A DNA stretch of 64,000 bases from Bacillus sp. A301a_S52 (GCA_024701455.1 JABXYP010000001.1:1058001-1122000); one strand, 5' to 3'; positions 50,068 to 59,428 are shown, counted from the stretch's first letter. Translations and numbers: made by a program. Notes: a model not told the origin generated them from the sequence alone.

Positions 50068-51821
50068 TGAATGGGAAATGTACTGGTAGAAAGTTGCTGT
50101 TTGTTCAATTCTCTATAAAGAGGGTGATTATCTAAAAGTTTATTATGAATTCCAGCTCCAGTAACAGTTCCGTTTTCAATAATAATCAGTTGGTCGGCAT
50201 CTTTTACAGTTGAGAGTCTGTGAGCAATGACTAATGTTGTTCGCTTCTTCATAAGTCTCTCTAGAGCTTCTTGAACTAAGCTTTCAGAAGTACTGTCTAA
50301 GTGGGCTGTCGCTTCATCTAATATTAAAATTTCCGGATCCCTTATCATGGCTCTTGCAATCGCTAATCGCTGTCGTTGACCACCAGATAATTTAATACCA
50401 CGTTCTCCAACCGCTGTATTATAGTTATTTGGAAGTGACTCAATAAAATCTTTTAAATTTGCATTTGTGACTGCTTCTATTATGCGCTCCTCTGAGTACT
50501 TTTCTAGTCCATATGTTAGATTAGAATGAATTGTACCAGACATAATTGGAGCTTCTTGTGAAACATAGGCCAACTTGCTCCGCCATTCAACTAAAGGAAT
50601 AGTGTGGATTGATCTCCCTTTATAAGTAATCATTCCTTTATTAGGTGTATAAAATCGCTCTAGTAATGAAAAAAGTGTTGTCTTTCCTGCACCACTCGGT
50701 CCAACAATTGCTGTCATTTGACCGATGTTTGCTTTGAAATTAACTGAATTTAAAATATTTTTTTCCTCTAAATATCCAAACGAAACACCGTGAAATGCTA
50801 AAGTATTTTCTTTCTCTTTGATGTGTATTGGTTCTAATGAATTTATTTCGCTTTTAGTAGAATGAATATCGTCTATCCGCTCACTGGCACCAAGGGCTTT
50901 TTGAAATTGGGTGAAAAAGGTTGTTAATTGAGAAATAGGTACCGAAATTTGGAATAAATAAAAAATAATTGCTACCATCGCCCCAGCTGAAAGTGTGCCA
51001 GTAGCTACTCGAAGACTTCCATAACCAAATACAGTTACTAAGACTATAAGAATTAAGCTCATTGATAAAGGTTGAACAATAGCTAATATTTTACTCTCCT
51101 TCATTCCATATCGAAATAATTGTTGCATTCCTCTAAGGCCCGTTTCTTTTTCTTGATTCTCAGCTAAAGACGATTTTACTAGTCGAATATCTGACAATAC
51201 TCGACCCAATTCCCCTTGAAACGATGCTGTTTCATCTTGCAAAGAACTTGAAATTTTATACATGCTTTTACCTAATGGAACCATAATCATCATTACAAGA
51301 GGAATGATGATCATCATTAAAACGGTCATTTTCCAATCAATTATCAATAGTAAAATGATGGATCCGAAAATAGAAATAACTCCAGATAAAAATGGTATTA
51401 ATTGTTCAGTTATAAAATCTTTAAGGATTAATGTATCATTCGTCATTCTACTCATTAAATTTCCTGAATGGTTTTGATCAAAAAATGAAATAGGGAGGTG
51501 TAATATTTTATCCCAAGTTTGCTCTCTAAGGTAAAGTACGGTTTTCTGCCCAATATAATTCATGGTATACAATGCAAATGATGACATAATAAGTTGTCCA
51601 ATTAATATACTAGCCATAATTATAATAGTTTGCAAATTAAGTCCGCTTTGATTCATATCATCTATAAAACCCATTGTTAAAAAAGGGATGATTAGTGAAA
51701 GTCCTGCTTGTAAGATGACTAAAGTTATTGCTAAGACAATAGTCCATTTAGATGGTAAAAATGAATAAATCAAGGCATGAAACCTTCTAATACCAATTTT
51801 CTTTTTAATAATATTAGTCAT
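50064..51821 (-). CDS. lanT: Lanthipeptide-type ABC exporter (LanT-like)
   Basis: A 585-residue homodimeric half-transporter: six membrane helices in the first 320 residues, then an ATPase domain with Walker A GPSGAGKT (374-381), signature LSGGQ (478-482) and Walker [13 protein letters not shown]. There is no N-terminal C39 peptidase domain, so it exports a peptide cleaved by another enzyme. AGAGGG lies nine bases before the ATG. It faces away from the precursors. By position it is the exporter of the class III lanthipeptide; immunity is also possible. Confidence 0.88.
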   Translation of the reverse strand: MTNIIKKKIGIRRFHALIYSFLPSKWTIVLAITLVILQAGLSLIIPFLTMGFIDDMNQSGLNLQTIIIMASILIGQLIMSSFALYTMNYIGQKTVLYLREQTWDKILHLPISFFDQNHSGNLMSRMTNDTLILKDFITEQLIPFLSGVISIFGSIILLLIIDWKMTVLMMIIIPLVMMIMVPLGKSMYKISSSLQDETASFQGELGRVLSDIRLVKSSLAENQEKETGLRGMQQLFRYGMKESKILAIVQPLSMSLILIVLVTVFGYGSLRVATGTLSAGAMVAIIFYLFQISVPISQLTTFFTQFQKALGASERIDDIHSTKSEINSLEPIHIKEKENTLAFHGVSFGYLEEKNILNSVNFKANIGQMTAIVGPSGAGKTTLFSLLERFYTPNKGMITYKGRSIHTIPLVEWRSKLAYVSQEAPIMSGTIHSNLTYGLEKYSEERIIEAVTNANLKDFIESLPNNYNTAVGERGIKLSGGQRQRLAIARAMIRDPEILILDEATAHLDSTSESLVQEALERLMKKRTTLVIAHRLSTVKDADQLIIIENGTVTGAGIHNKLLDNHPLYRELNKQQLSTSTFPIH

Positions 51822-52062
51822 TTAAAAAAGCCCTCTCTTTTTTTATGTTTTTTGTAAATTTCGGTCTAAAAAAATAATATTTTAAAAACTCCAAGTTTAA
51901 AGAATAATAGATTGATAGTAATTTTTTACTTTTATTATATTACTATTTTTATGGAAAAAATACAATTAATAAATATAATAGTATATATTGATATATTTTT
52001 ACAAAAAAAGGTTGACAATTGTAAAAAAATTATAGATACTAATTTTGTAAGATTTGATATAA
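51822..52062. other. Divergent promoter region of lanthipeptide cluster
   Basis: About 240 very AT-rich bases between the exporter and the protease. A sigma-A promoter is seen for the plus strand at 52012-52040. The exporter promoter is not clear. Confidence 0.5.
52012..52040 (+). promoter_or_regulatory. Promoter of lanthipeptide protease/precursor unit
   Basis: TTGACA (52012-52017), 17 bases, GATACT (52035-52040; four of six matches). It lies 23 bases before the protease start and could drive the whole plus-strand cluster. Confidence 0.55.
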
Positions 52063-52791
52063 ATGAGGGGGATGTTTCCTTTCGAAACAGTAAAATCAGA
52101 AAAGAAGATTTTAACGGATTGTTTAGGTAAAGTGGAGTTTTGGATTAAAGGAAAAAAATCTCTAGGAAGTGGTAGTTTAGTCAAAACACTCAATACACTC
52201 AATACACCTGTTATCGCTACTGCAGCTCATTGTTTATTTGATTGGGAGTATAAAGAGTTTTATGAAAAGGTAAATTTTTATCCTTATGTTGGAAATTTCA
52301 AAACTTCTCTATCGCCAGTTATTAGTGTTATTCCGAAAATATGGGCTGATGTCGGGGCAGTTGAGTACGATACAGGGTTTCTAGTACTTTCTGAATCTAT
52401 CGATTTGATAGAATATAATAAATATGCTATTCCAGTTAAATTTAACCTTTCTAATGAATTATCTTATTCTATTGCTGGATTTCAGAATAAAATCATTCCT
52501 TCTAGAAAGCCAATAATAAGTAAAGGTAAAGCTCAAAAAGATCTGTTTAAAAATTCTACTCTTCAAGGAATTAACAGTAAAGGTAAGAGTGGAATGTCAG
52601 GAGGACCATGGATTTCTTATCAAAATAGTGAATATTTTCAAAACTCTGTTTCGAGTATGAGTTTTAAATCATTAAAAAATATGCTTTGGGGTCCTTACTG
52701 GGGAGATACAATAAAATCCGCATATGAAGTTGCTATAGGAAGCAAGCAAACAGATCCAAGAGTTTTAATTCACGAATACAAATATCAGTAA
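52063..52791 (+). CDS. Cytoplasmic trypsin-like serine protease
   Basis: A 242-residue S1-fold protease with the complete triad: H56 in ATAAHCLFDW, D103 in EYDTGFLVL and S179 in GMSGGPWIS. No signal peptide or membrane segment is visible, which is rare for this fold. It sits between the exporter and the precursors, so its likely role is removal of the leader from the modified peptide inside the cell. Start at 52063 (ATG) or 52072; the GAGGGGG lies between them, so the start is unsure. This protease type is not the usual partner of class III synthetases. Confidence 0.85.
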   Translation: MRGMFPFETVKSEKKILTDCLGKVEFWIKGKKSLGSGSLVKTLNTLNTPVIATAAHCLFDWEYKEFYEKVNFYPYVGNFKTSLSPVISVIPKIWADVGAVEYDTGFLVLSESIDLIEYNKYAIPVKFNLSNELSYSIAGFQNKIIPSRKPIISKGKAQKDLFKNSTLQGINSKGKSGMSGGPWISYQNSEYFQNSVSSMSFKSLKNMLWGPYWGDTIKSAYEVAIGSKQTDPRVLIHEYKYQ

Positions 52792-52847
52792 ATATTTATC
52801 TCTTTTACTAAGGAGTAAATATAAAATAAATGAAAGGAGGAGTAAAC

Positions 52848-52994
52848 ATGTCAAACAAAGATGAAATGAATAGTGTTTTATGTTTGCAGAAAATGAAAAA
52901 TGCAGTTTCCAATAGCTATACGTCAAATTTAAGTTTTATTTGTAAAGAAAAAAGTACTATTAGCGCATTTTTATGTGTGCCGATAGAAAACTAA
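52848..52994 (+). CDS. lanA1: Class III lanthipeptide precursor 1
   Basis: A 48-residue peptide, too short to be listed by most gene finders. The leader carries the LxLQ motif (L11, L13, Q14) that LanKC recognises. The core has S26-x2-S29-x2-C32 and S36-x2-S39-x3-C43, the Ser-x2-Ser-x(2-5)-Cys pattern of labionin/lanthionine rings. AAAGGAGG lies upstream. Followed 20 bases later by lanA2 and then lanKC. Confidence 0.88.
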   Translation: MSNKDEMNSVLCLQKMKNAVSNSYTSNLSFICKEKSTISAFLCVPIEN

Positions 52995-53014
52995 TTAAAA
53001 GAGGGTATGTGAAA

Positions 53015-53167
53015 ATGTCATTTTACAAACAGATGTCAAATGTGCTAGAACTTCAAACATTAAGTGTAAATCGTAATACTCCAAATCTAATTTTCTTTTC
53101 AAGCAACAGTGTTTTTGTATGTTGTTCTAATACGGTGGCTAGTACGGTGAGCATTGCACTTTGTTAA
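53015..53167 (+). CDS. lanA2: Class III lanthipeptide precursor 2
   Basis: A 50-residue peptide with the same leader motif (L11, L13, Q14). The core has S29-x2-S32-x3-C36 (C37 is also possible) and S43-x2-S46-x3-C50, ending on the cysteine. Core sequence differs from lanA1, so two distinct products are expected. AGAGGG lies nine bases before the ATG. Ends 42 bases before lanKC. Confidence 0.9.
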   Translation: MSFYKQMSNVLELQTLSVNRNTPNLIFFSSNSVFVCCSNTVASTVSIALC

Positions 53168-53209
53168 TGGAAGCTTACAGATTTAATTGTGAGCGATGGA
53201 GGAAAAAAG

Positions 53210-55804
53210 ATGGACATGCGTTATTTGAAATATGTGTTGCCTGGAAAGAAATACTACCAACCTCAAATAGAGAGAGTTGAGGAGTCAAAATTAAATGTAC
53301 CTTTTATTGCTGAAGGATGGCAAAAAAACTCTGATGATCATTGGAGCTATTATTTCAAGTCCAACATAATATTGCCACTTCAAGGTTGGAAGATCCATAT
53401 TAGTTCTACTTCTAAAGCAGCTCAAAAGACCTTGGATGTTGTCTCTACTTTTCTATTTGAGGAATCAGTCACATTTAAACATGTTTCTAATGTATGGGAA
53501 TTAATTTATAAGAACTCAAAATACGGTCATAGAGGAAGCTCAGGTAAATTCATCACCATCTATCCAGCAAATGAAGATCAATTTATAAGTCTAGTCACTA
53601 AATTACACGATCTTTTAAAAGGTATGCCAAAAGGGCCTTATATTCTTAGTGATAAACGGTGGCTTGATGGAAATGTCTACTTCCGCTATGGCGCTTTCGG
53701 AGAAATGTACTTTTTTGAAGGAGCCTCTAAAATACCAGCTATTCAAACGCCTTCTGGTGAATATGTACCTGACTCTCGTGAAGCTTACTATGTTGTTCCT
53801 TCTTTTGTGGAAGAACCTAAAGCTGTTCAAGATATGACCTTAAGGCAAGAAGCTAAGCAAGTAGAATCTTCTAAACTGAATAGTTATGAAATAAAATCAG
53901 CTTTACATTTTAGTAATGGTGGCGGTCTCTATTTAGCCAATCAGAAAGATTCTGGTGAGCAGATTGTTCTGAAAGAAGGAAGACCCGGTGCTGGACTTGA
54001 CGGACAAGGGAGAGACGCTGTAGAACGGCTTAAGCATGAGGCGAAAATATTAAAACAATTAAAAGGGTTAAAGTATGTGGTTCAATTTAAGGATACCTTC
54101 CAAGCGTGGGAACATACCTTTCTTGCTGAAGAATATGTTCCTGGAGCCCCTTTACACAATTGGTTAGCAGCATATTATCCCTTTTCTACCCAGGAAGATT
54201 CCAAGGGATATTGTAAGAAGGTTATTCATATTTTAAAGCAAATAAAGAATGCTTTAGTAGAATTACATTCTAGGGGAATTGGGATGGGCGACTTACAACC
54301 AGCAAATATAATGGTAACTACAACCGATGATGTAAAGTTAATTGATTTTGAATCTGCAAGCGATATTACAGATGCGAAACACTCTGGATTAATGACTCCT
54401 GGTTTTACTGGTGCTTTTGATATTACAAGAGAACAATCAGATTGGTTTGCGCTCTCACGTATAGCAAGACAAGTCTTTGTACCCATTGGTCCAGTCCAAG
54501 ATATGGCTGAAAGTATTCTATTAAAACATAATCAATGGATTGTCAATACATTTGGTGAAGAGGCGTTAGCTATAGTGAAAGAAATGGAAGACGAATGCAC
54601 AAAGCGATCTGCAAAACCAATTGAAAGTGTACTTTCTTCTCCTTGTCAATACTTTGCTAAAAGGGACTTACCAGAGCTTATTAGTAAAATAAGAGAAGGT
54701 ATCGTTAATGACCTTAGCGATGGAGAGCGGTTATTACCGGGAGATATTAGACAATTTGAAACAACTAATGGTCTTTGGAATGTATTAACTGGTGGTTATG
54801 GAGTTATCATGGCTTTATCTCGTACCGGTTCCTTGCCAACTAAAGCCCGTGATTGGACTATGAAATATAGCAAAGATGAATATATAAACACATTAGATGA
54901 TGGGCTATTTACAGGAAAAGCTGGTGTAGCTGGTGTCCTTTATGAGATTGGGATGGTAAGCGAGGCGGAAAAAATTTATGATTCATTAGCTACCAACCTA
55001 GAGACGGAAGATATTTCGCTTATAACAGGATTAGCAGGAACTGGTTTAGCTCTACTGTCTGCTTCAACGGTATTAGAGAAAAATACTTACATGAGAAAAA
55101 CAATTGATATTGCAGGTCGATTAGAAACGCTTCTTGAACAAGATGTTTATATAAAACCAAGTGATGTTGATTTTATACCGATCGGACTTATTGATGGATG
55201 GTCAGGAGTGTCACTATTCTATAGTGCCTTATATAGAATTACAGATGACCCTCATTGGTTATCTTTATCTGAACGGGCAATAGTAAAAGATTTGAACCAG
55301 TGTAAGTTAGAAGACTCAGGCTTATACCAAGTAAAAGATGGCTCACGTTTTGTCCCATACCTAGCTGGTGGAAGTGCAGGTATCGGTCTTGCTCTAATTC
55401 TACTTCGTCATCTACAGGGCAATAAGAACTGGGAAAAAGAACTCCATGGAATAGGTTTACTTTCTAAATCTAAATGCTTTTATAGCTCTGGTCTCTTTCG
55501 TGGATTGGGGGGGCTCATTGTTGTTGCTAATGCTATTGATACCGAGCTGCAAATTCAAAAGGACAGTCACGTAGACAAAGCACTAGAAACTATAAATTTA
55601 TATTTATTAGAAGATGATGGTAAATACTATCTTCCTGGAGATTATGATTATAGACTATCAGGAGATATATTTTCTGGTGCTTCTGGAATGGTCCTTGCAC
55701 TTAACGATATTGGTTCAAAAGAATGGTTTTCTTGGCTCCCTGTACCTAATGTCTCCATGTTATTATCAACTAATTCAAATATAGGACAAGCATTAATTTA
55801 TTAA
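53210..55804 (+). CDS. lanKC: Class III lanthionine synthetase LanKC
   Basis: An 864-residue trifunctional synthetase. Order: N-terminal phospho-Ser/Thr lyase (about 1-215, with GHRGSSGKFITIYP), Ser/Thr kinase (about 225-500: glycine loop FSNGGGLYLA, K255 in IVLKEG, D361 in GMGDLQPANIM, D379 in LIDFE), and LanC-like cyclase (about 520-864: TGGYG, LAGTGLALL, LIDGWSGVSL, LAGGSAGIGLAL, FRGLGG). The CHG zinc site of LanM/LanL cyclases is absent, typical of class III. ATG 53210 has GGAGGAAAAAAG upstream; the upstream GTG at 53189 has none. It dehydrates serines and cyclises onto cysteine, giving lanthionine or labionin. Confidence 0.93.
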   Translation: MDMRYLKYVLPGKKYYQPQIERVEESKLNVPFIAEGWQKNSDDHWSYYFKSNIILPLQGWKIHISSTSKAAQKTLDVVSTFLFEESVTFKHVSNVWELIYKNSKYGHRGSSGKFITIYPANEDQFISLVTKLHDLLKGMPKGPYILSDKRWLDGNVYFRYGAFGEMYFFEGASKIPAIQTPSGEYVPDSREAYYVVPSFVEEPKAVQDMTLRQEAKQVESSKLNSYEIKSALHFSNGGGLYLANQKDSGEQIVLKEGRPGAGLDGQGRDAVERLKHEAKILKQLKGLKYVVQFKDTFQAWEHTFLAEEYVPGAPLHNWLAAYYPFSTQEDSKGYCKKVIHILKQIKNALVELHSRGIGMGDLQPANIMVTTTDDVKLIDFESASDITDAKHSGLMTPGFTGAFDITREQSDWFALSRIARQVFVPIGPVQDMAESILLKHNQWIVNTFGEEALAIVKEMEDECTKRSAKPIESVLSSPCQYFAKRDLPELISKIREGIVNDLSDGERLLPGDIRQFETTNGLWNVLTGGYGVIMALSRTGSLPTKARDWTMKYSKDEYINTLDDGLFTGKAGVAGVLYEIGMVSEAEKIYDSLATNLETEDISLITGLAGTGLALLSASTVLEKNTYMRKTIDIAGRLETLLEQDVYIKPSDVDFIPIGLIDGWSGVSLFYSALYRITDDPHWLSLSERAIVKDLNQCKLEDSGLYQVKDGSRFVPYLAGGSAGIGLALILLRHLQGNKNWEKELHGIGLLSKSKCFYSSGLFRGLGGLIVVANAIDTELQIQKDSHVDKALETINLYLLEDDGKYYLPGDYDYRLSGDIFSGASGMVLALNDIGSKEWFSWLPVPNVSMLLSTNSNIGQALIY

Positions 55805-55845
55805 CCCTATAAAAGCTGATAATTAATTGAAAGGAGGTGAATACA

Positions 55846-55965
55846 ATGAAACAAGTACTTTCCTTACAATCAATGAAATCAGATCAAGAAATTCAATTAC
55901 GTGCTGGATCTTCCCTCAGCATCAACTGCAAAGTAATTAGCACACTCAGTATTGCCATCTGCTAG
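55846..55965 (+). CDS. lanA3: Class III lanthipeptide precursor 3
   Basis: A 39-residue peptide downstream of LanKC. Leader motif L5, L7, Q8. Core S22-x2-S25-x2-C28 and S32-x2-S35-x3-C39, ending on cysteine; AAAGGAGG site upstream. The leader is shorter than in lanA1 and lanA2. The IS1182 element begins 61 bases after it, so downstream genes of the cluster may have been separated. Confidence 0.9.
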   Translation: MKQVLSLQSMKSDQEIQLRAGSSLSINCKVISTLSIAIC

Positions 55966-56048
55966 TATTTATATATTTTAAATATGGACACTTTAAAAAG
56001 TAAGCCCAAAGAATCAAAATCGAAAAAAGAGGCTGGGACAAAACAGTC

Positions 56049-57695
56049 TCAAATTAAGTAAAAGACGGTCCGAATTATCGTCATTCGATAAATCGGACCG
56101 TTTTTGTGTAGTAAAGATGATTGATGAGATTGTCTGACGGTATACTTCCTCAAGTTCACCGCCATAAGTGCGAACCCTATTTCATTTTGAACCTTGTCTT
56201 TACCTCTCACCGACATCCGGGTGAAACGCAAATTAGCCTTCAGAAATCCGAAGACTGGCTCTACATCAACTTTACGTTTGCCGTAGATATCACCTTTTTT
56301 CGTTTCCGAAAGCACTTCTCGAATATAGGCTTTCTGGTTCTCCCATTTCTCATTATAATAAACCTTCCGGTTATTTCCCTCTTTGGCCTTTGTGCATTGT
56401 GGTCGCAAAGGACACCCGCCACAATCTTCACATTCATACACTTTAAACGTGCGTTGAAAGCCGGCTTTATCTTTTTTCTTGGACCAATACTGAAATGTCA
56501 CATTCTTACCATTGGGACAGACAAACGTGTCGTTCTCCTGATCATACGGCCAATTACTTAAATTAAAAGCATGTTGCCTGTACGCTTTTTTCTTCTCTTT
56601 ACGATACATACCGTAGGTGATGAGAGGTGTCCGTTGGCGGTTATTTAAGATGTCGTCATAATTCTGTTCACTACCATAACCGGCATCGGCGACAATATAC
56701 GAAGGCAACGAAAAGAAGCCTTTTTCAATTCTGTTCAAAAAAGGGATAAAAGTCCGGGTATCAGTAGGGTTTGGGAAGATGTCATAAGCGAGTGTGTACT
56801 GGCCTTCAGTCGCAATTTGGAGATTATAGCCGGCTTTCAGTTGCCCATTTTTCATGTAGTCATCTTTCATGCGCATAAACGTCGCGTCATGATCTGTCTT
56901 GGAGTAACTGTTTCGCTCTCCCAAGATTGCAAGGTCACGTTTATATTTTTGTTTACGGACCACAAAATCCTTGAACCTTTTACGGTACTGTTTGGGAGTT
57001 TTCCGTTCTGATCGGAGTTGTTTTCGCACCTTTGTGTCTTTAGATGCTTCAATCTGGTTATCATATTCTTCAATGCGTTCGTCCAGTTTCTCGACGATCT
57101 CATTCAGCTCTTCGGTAGACAGTTCATCCAAGTTATCCTGTTCAATAGCAGGCAAAATATCTTGTTCCAGAAGTTCCTTATAGAGCTGATTGGATTTCTC
57201 CACTAAACCGGCGCTGTATCTTTCAACGGATTTTTTCCAGACAAACGTCAATTTATTGGCATTGGCTTCAATCTTTGTACCATCAATAAAAATAGCGTCG
57301 TTATCAATCATTTCTTTTTGAACAAGCTGAGATCTGAATTGAATAAAACACTGGCGAAGCAAATCCGCCACATCAGGATCAACTCTGAACCGATTAATGG
57401 TCCGATAACTTGGTTCATACCCTTGAGCCAGCCACATCATGCGTATACTGTCTTTTAATAAAGCTTCAATTTTTCTTCCGGAAAACACAGACTGGGTATA
57501 CGCACACAAAATGATTTTCAACATCATCTTCGGATGATAAGCTGGATAGCCCGTCTTACGATAAAAACAATTAAAAGCTTCATCAGGAATAGACTCCACC
57601 AAATCATTCACTGCAAAAGCAATATCATTTTCCTGTAATTTATAGGCTAAATCTATCGGCAAAATGACTTGATTCATGTTATAATCTTTAAACAT
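56049..57695 (-). CDS. IS1182-family transposase
   Basis: A 548-residue DDE transposase with the IS1182 N-terminal domain (YRKTGYPAYHPKMMLKIILCAY), the catalytic aspartates expected in FIDGTKIEANANK and VADAGYGSEQNY, and a cysteine-rich insertion (CEDCGGCPLRPQC). The SD GGAGG of ATG 57695 lies inside a hairpin (57696-57754). The last 13 codons form a hairpin (ACGGTCCGA/TCGGACCGT) that can act as terminator. Appears intact. Confidence 0.9.
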   Translation of the reverse strand: MFKDYNMNQVILPIDLAYKLQENDIAFAVNDLVESIPDEAFNCFYRKTGYPAYHPKMMLKIILCAYTQSVFSGRKIEALLKDSIRMMWLAQGYEPSYRTINRFRVDPDVADLLRQCFIQFRSQLVQKEMIDNDAIFIDGTKIEANANKLTFVWKKSVERYSAGLVEKSNQLYKELLEQDILPAIEQDNLDELSTEELNEIVEKLDERIEEYDNQIEASKDTKVRKQLRSERKTPKQYRKRFKDFVVRKQKYKRDLAILGERNSYSKTDHDATFMRMKDDYMKNGQLKAGYNLQIATEGQYTLAYDIFPNPTDTRTFIPFLNRIEKGFFSLPSYIVADAGYGSEQNYDDILNNRQRTPLITYGMYRKEKKKAYRQHAFNLSNWPYDQENDTFVCPNGKNVTFQYWSKKKDKAGFQRTFKVYECEDCGGCPLRPQCTKAKEGNNRKVYYNEKWENQKAYIREVLSETKKGDIYGKRKVDVEPVFGFLKANLRFTRMSVRGKDKVQNEIGFALMAVNLRKYTVRQSHQSSLLHKNGPIYRMTIIRTVFYLI

Positions 57696-57754
57696 AAGGA
57701 TACCTCCGATTCTGTTTGGTTGTGGTGACTTTAACTTTATCAGAAGGTATCCTT
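57696..57754 (-). promoter_or_regulatory. RNA hairpin masking transposase ribosome site
   Basis: In the transcript, AAGGATACCTTCTGAT pairs with ATCGGAGGTATCCTT just before the ATG: nine perfect pairs plus six with a wobble and one bulge. The GGAGG is within the stem. Such structures keep a transposase silent when read from outside promoters. Confidence 0.65.
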
Positions 57755-58296
57755 TTTGTGTACATAATTATAATTTTTATTTAAACCCGTTGATTGTCAA
57801 AAACACGAGACGCCTGCGGGAAAAGCAAGAGCTAATTTATTTGCGACGAGTAATCGCAGGAGCAGAAGATCCATCGGGGGTGATCTTCCCCCGATTAGCT
57901 GAAGCCTTGCCCGCGGCAAGCGAGTGTATTTTTGACAAGCAACCTCAAATAAAGAAAACATGGAATTTAAAAATGGCTCTCACATAAGTGAGGGCCATTC
58001 CTAATCACTGGGTTTTGTCCCAGCCTCTTCTGTGTTTAATTGTGAAATAAGTTACAAGATGGGCTTGATAAAGATAAAAATTTTTAACATAGTGCATGAG
58101 TAAAAAGGATTAATTGTAAAATTATATGTAAATTACATTATATTTAATCGGTGATCACAGTTGGTTGTTACAATAAAGACATAGTCCCATTTTTTGTAAT
58201 ATAAGATTAGTCTTGAAGCTGTGGTAGCACACTAAAAATTGAATCTTATTTGGAAATGAGGAATATAAAAAAATATGCATGAAAGGATTGAGTGAC

Positions 58297-58728
58297 GTGC
58301 TTTTTAAACATAAGAAATTCAATGTAATGGTAATGAGTGTGATTTCTGCAATGCTTTTCTGTTCTGTGGTTGTTTTATCCTCCCTTTCTTCTTTAGCTAA
58401 TACAGGACCAAATGCTAATGAATACGGGAGTACTGGGATGTGGGCAGCGATTGTGGGTATTTTGATATTCTACATCATACCATTAGTATTATATGGAATA
58501 GGTGTTGAGGCAATGTCATATGTTATGGCTACATTTTGTGGGGTGGGAATACTAATTAGCATGACAATAGTTGGGGTTAGTGTTCTCATGTTATCTCCGT
58601 CTAATGACAATGTTATGTTATATAGTGTCATAATTCTTGGATTTGCATTAATTCTTGTGAACATAGCTTGGTTTTTCTTTGCTTTTTATTCAAAGAAAGA
58701 TGGAAATAAAAATATAAGCCATGTATAG
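58297..58728 (+). CDS. Small membrane protein in lanthipeptide island
   Basis: A 143-residue protein with about four membrane helices (around residues 7-32, 45-70, 72-100 and 105-130) and a charged C terminus. Not recognised. GTG 58297 has AAAGGA nine bases upstream; the ATG at 58279 lacks a site. Its place in the island, after the IS, suggests it could be an immunity protein for the lanthipeptide, but nothing proves it. Confidence 0.6.
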   Translation: MLFKHKKFNVMVMSVISAMLFCSVVVLSSLSSLANTGPNANEYGSTGMWAAIVGILIFYIIPLVLYGIGVEAMSYVMATFCGVGILISMTIVGVSVLMLSPSNDNVMLYSVIILGFALILVNIAWFFFAFYSKKDGNKNISHV

Positions 58729-59021
58729 ATGTGTGTGGCTTTACTCTGTATATCGAGGTAAAATCATATATAACGGGGTATATTAAGTTGTTTATTTCTA
58801 TATTGGGAGATAAATTCACAATCGGTGAAGTCACTTCTACTTTGGCATGATTATTCTTTATGTTTTCTAAAGCTTTTTTCTAAGCGCACAATATTCTAGA
58901 AAAATACTACAGTTCAATATTTCTATTTGGAAACTAATTAATATTTTTCTGAATTTTGCGCTAAAACTTATCCTATAAACGGTGATAGTATGAAGGAATA
59001 TATTGATTTAGGTGGAGTAGA

Positions 59022-59270
59022 AGTTTTGAAAGTGGTGCCAGATTAGAAATTATGAGGAAACAAGGTGTGGATAACACACCTTCTGATACGATGATAGGCT
59101 GGGCGCATATTGCTTTTTCTACAGGTAGTGAAGAGGCTGTCGACGAATTGACTGAACGGCTTAAAAAAGACGGTTACTCTGTTGTAAACGGTCCGCGTGT
59201 GACAGGAGACGGTTACTATGAAAGTGTAGTTGAAGATCCAGAAGGGAACCTTGTGGAGTTAACGGTTTAA
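59022..59270 (+). pseudogene. 3' half of VOC gene split by island
   Basis: The frame from 59022 reads [18 protein letters not shown], then [16 protein letters not shown], then [18 protein letters not shown], the second half of a VOC protein. It joins exactly to the 49876 half. An 18-codon reading frame at 58990 in another frame overlaps it and is probably accidental. Not expressed as a full enzyme. Confidence 0.85.
59030..59043 (+). repeat. Right 14-base direct repeat of island
   Basis: AAGTGGTGCCAGAT; identical to 50005-50018. Right junction of the island. Confidence 0.8.
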
Positions 59271-59277
59271 CGAATTT

Positions 59278-59312
59278 AATCCGACCCTACTTACTATGGG
59301 CCGGATTAATTT
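59278..59312 (+). terminator. Terminator downstream of VOC half
   Basis: AATCCGACCC and GGGCCGGATT pair with one mismatch; AATTT follows. Confidence 0.7.
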
Positions 59313-59428
59313 AACAGAGGTTTTCAATCATCATCGCTTTCCTTAGAAATTACTGTTGCGTAATTTACTACGTCAGCACTTATTCTGATAGCACGTTGAT
59401 AATCTTCCATCAGACAGCAATCGATTGC

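Larger units (their letters stand above)
56027..58029 (-). mobile_element. IS1182-family insertion sequence
   Basis: A 2003-bp element with perfect 18-bp inverted ends (AAGAGGCTGGGACAAAAC at 56027-56044; complement at 58012-58029). It carries one transposase and a non-coding end that includes a Bacillus-type repeat (57800-57950). No clear target duplication was found. It lies in the island between lanA3 and the membrane protein gene. Confidence 0.88.
50005..59043. mobile_element. Lanthipeptide island inserted in VOC gene
   Basis: The 9-kb AT-rich segment lies between two 14-base direct repeats AAGTGGTGCCAGAT at 50005-50018 and 59030-59043. It carries an ABC exporter, serine protease, three precursor peptides, LanKC, an IS1182 element and a membrane protein. 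The repeats sit at the same codon region of the split VOC gene. No integrase is encoded inside, so the mechanism is open. Confidence 0.8.

Noticed and set aside
57790..57987. 65-codon frame inside the IS non-coding end
   Set aside because: Consists of the Bacillus-type repeat; no ribosome site or domain.
58990..59046. 18-codon frame at the island's right end
   Set aside because: No family resemblance and out of frame with the VOC half; probably a chance frame at the junction.
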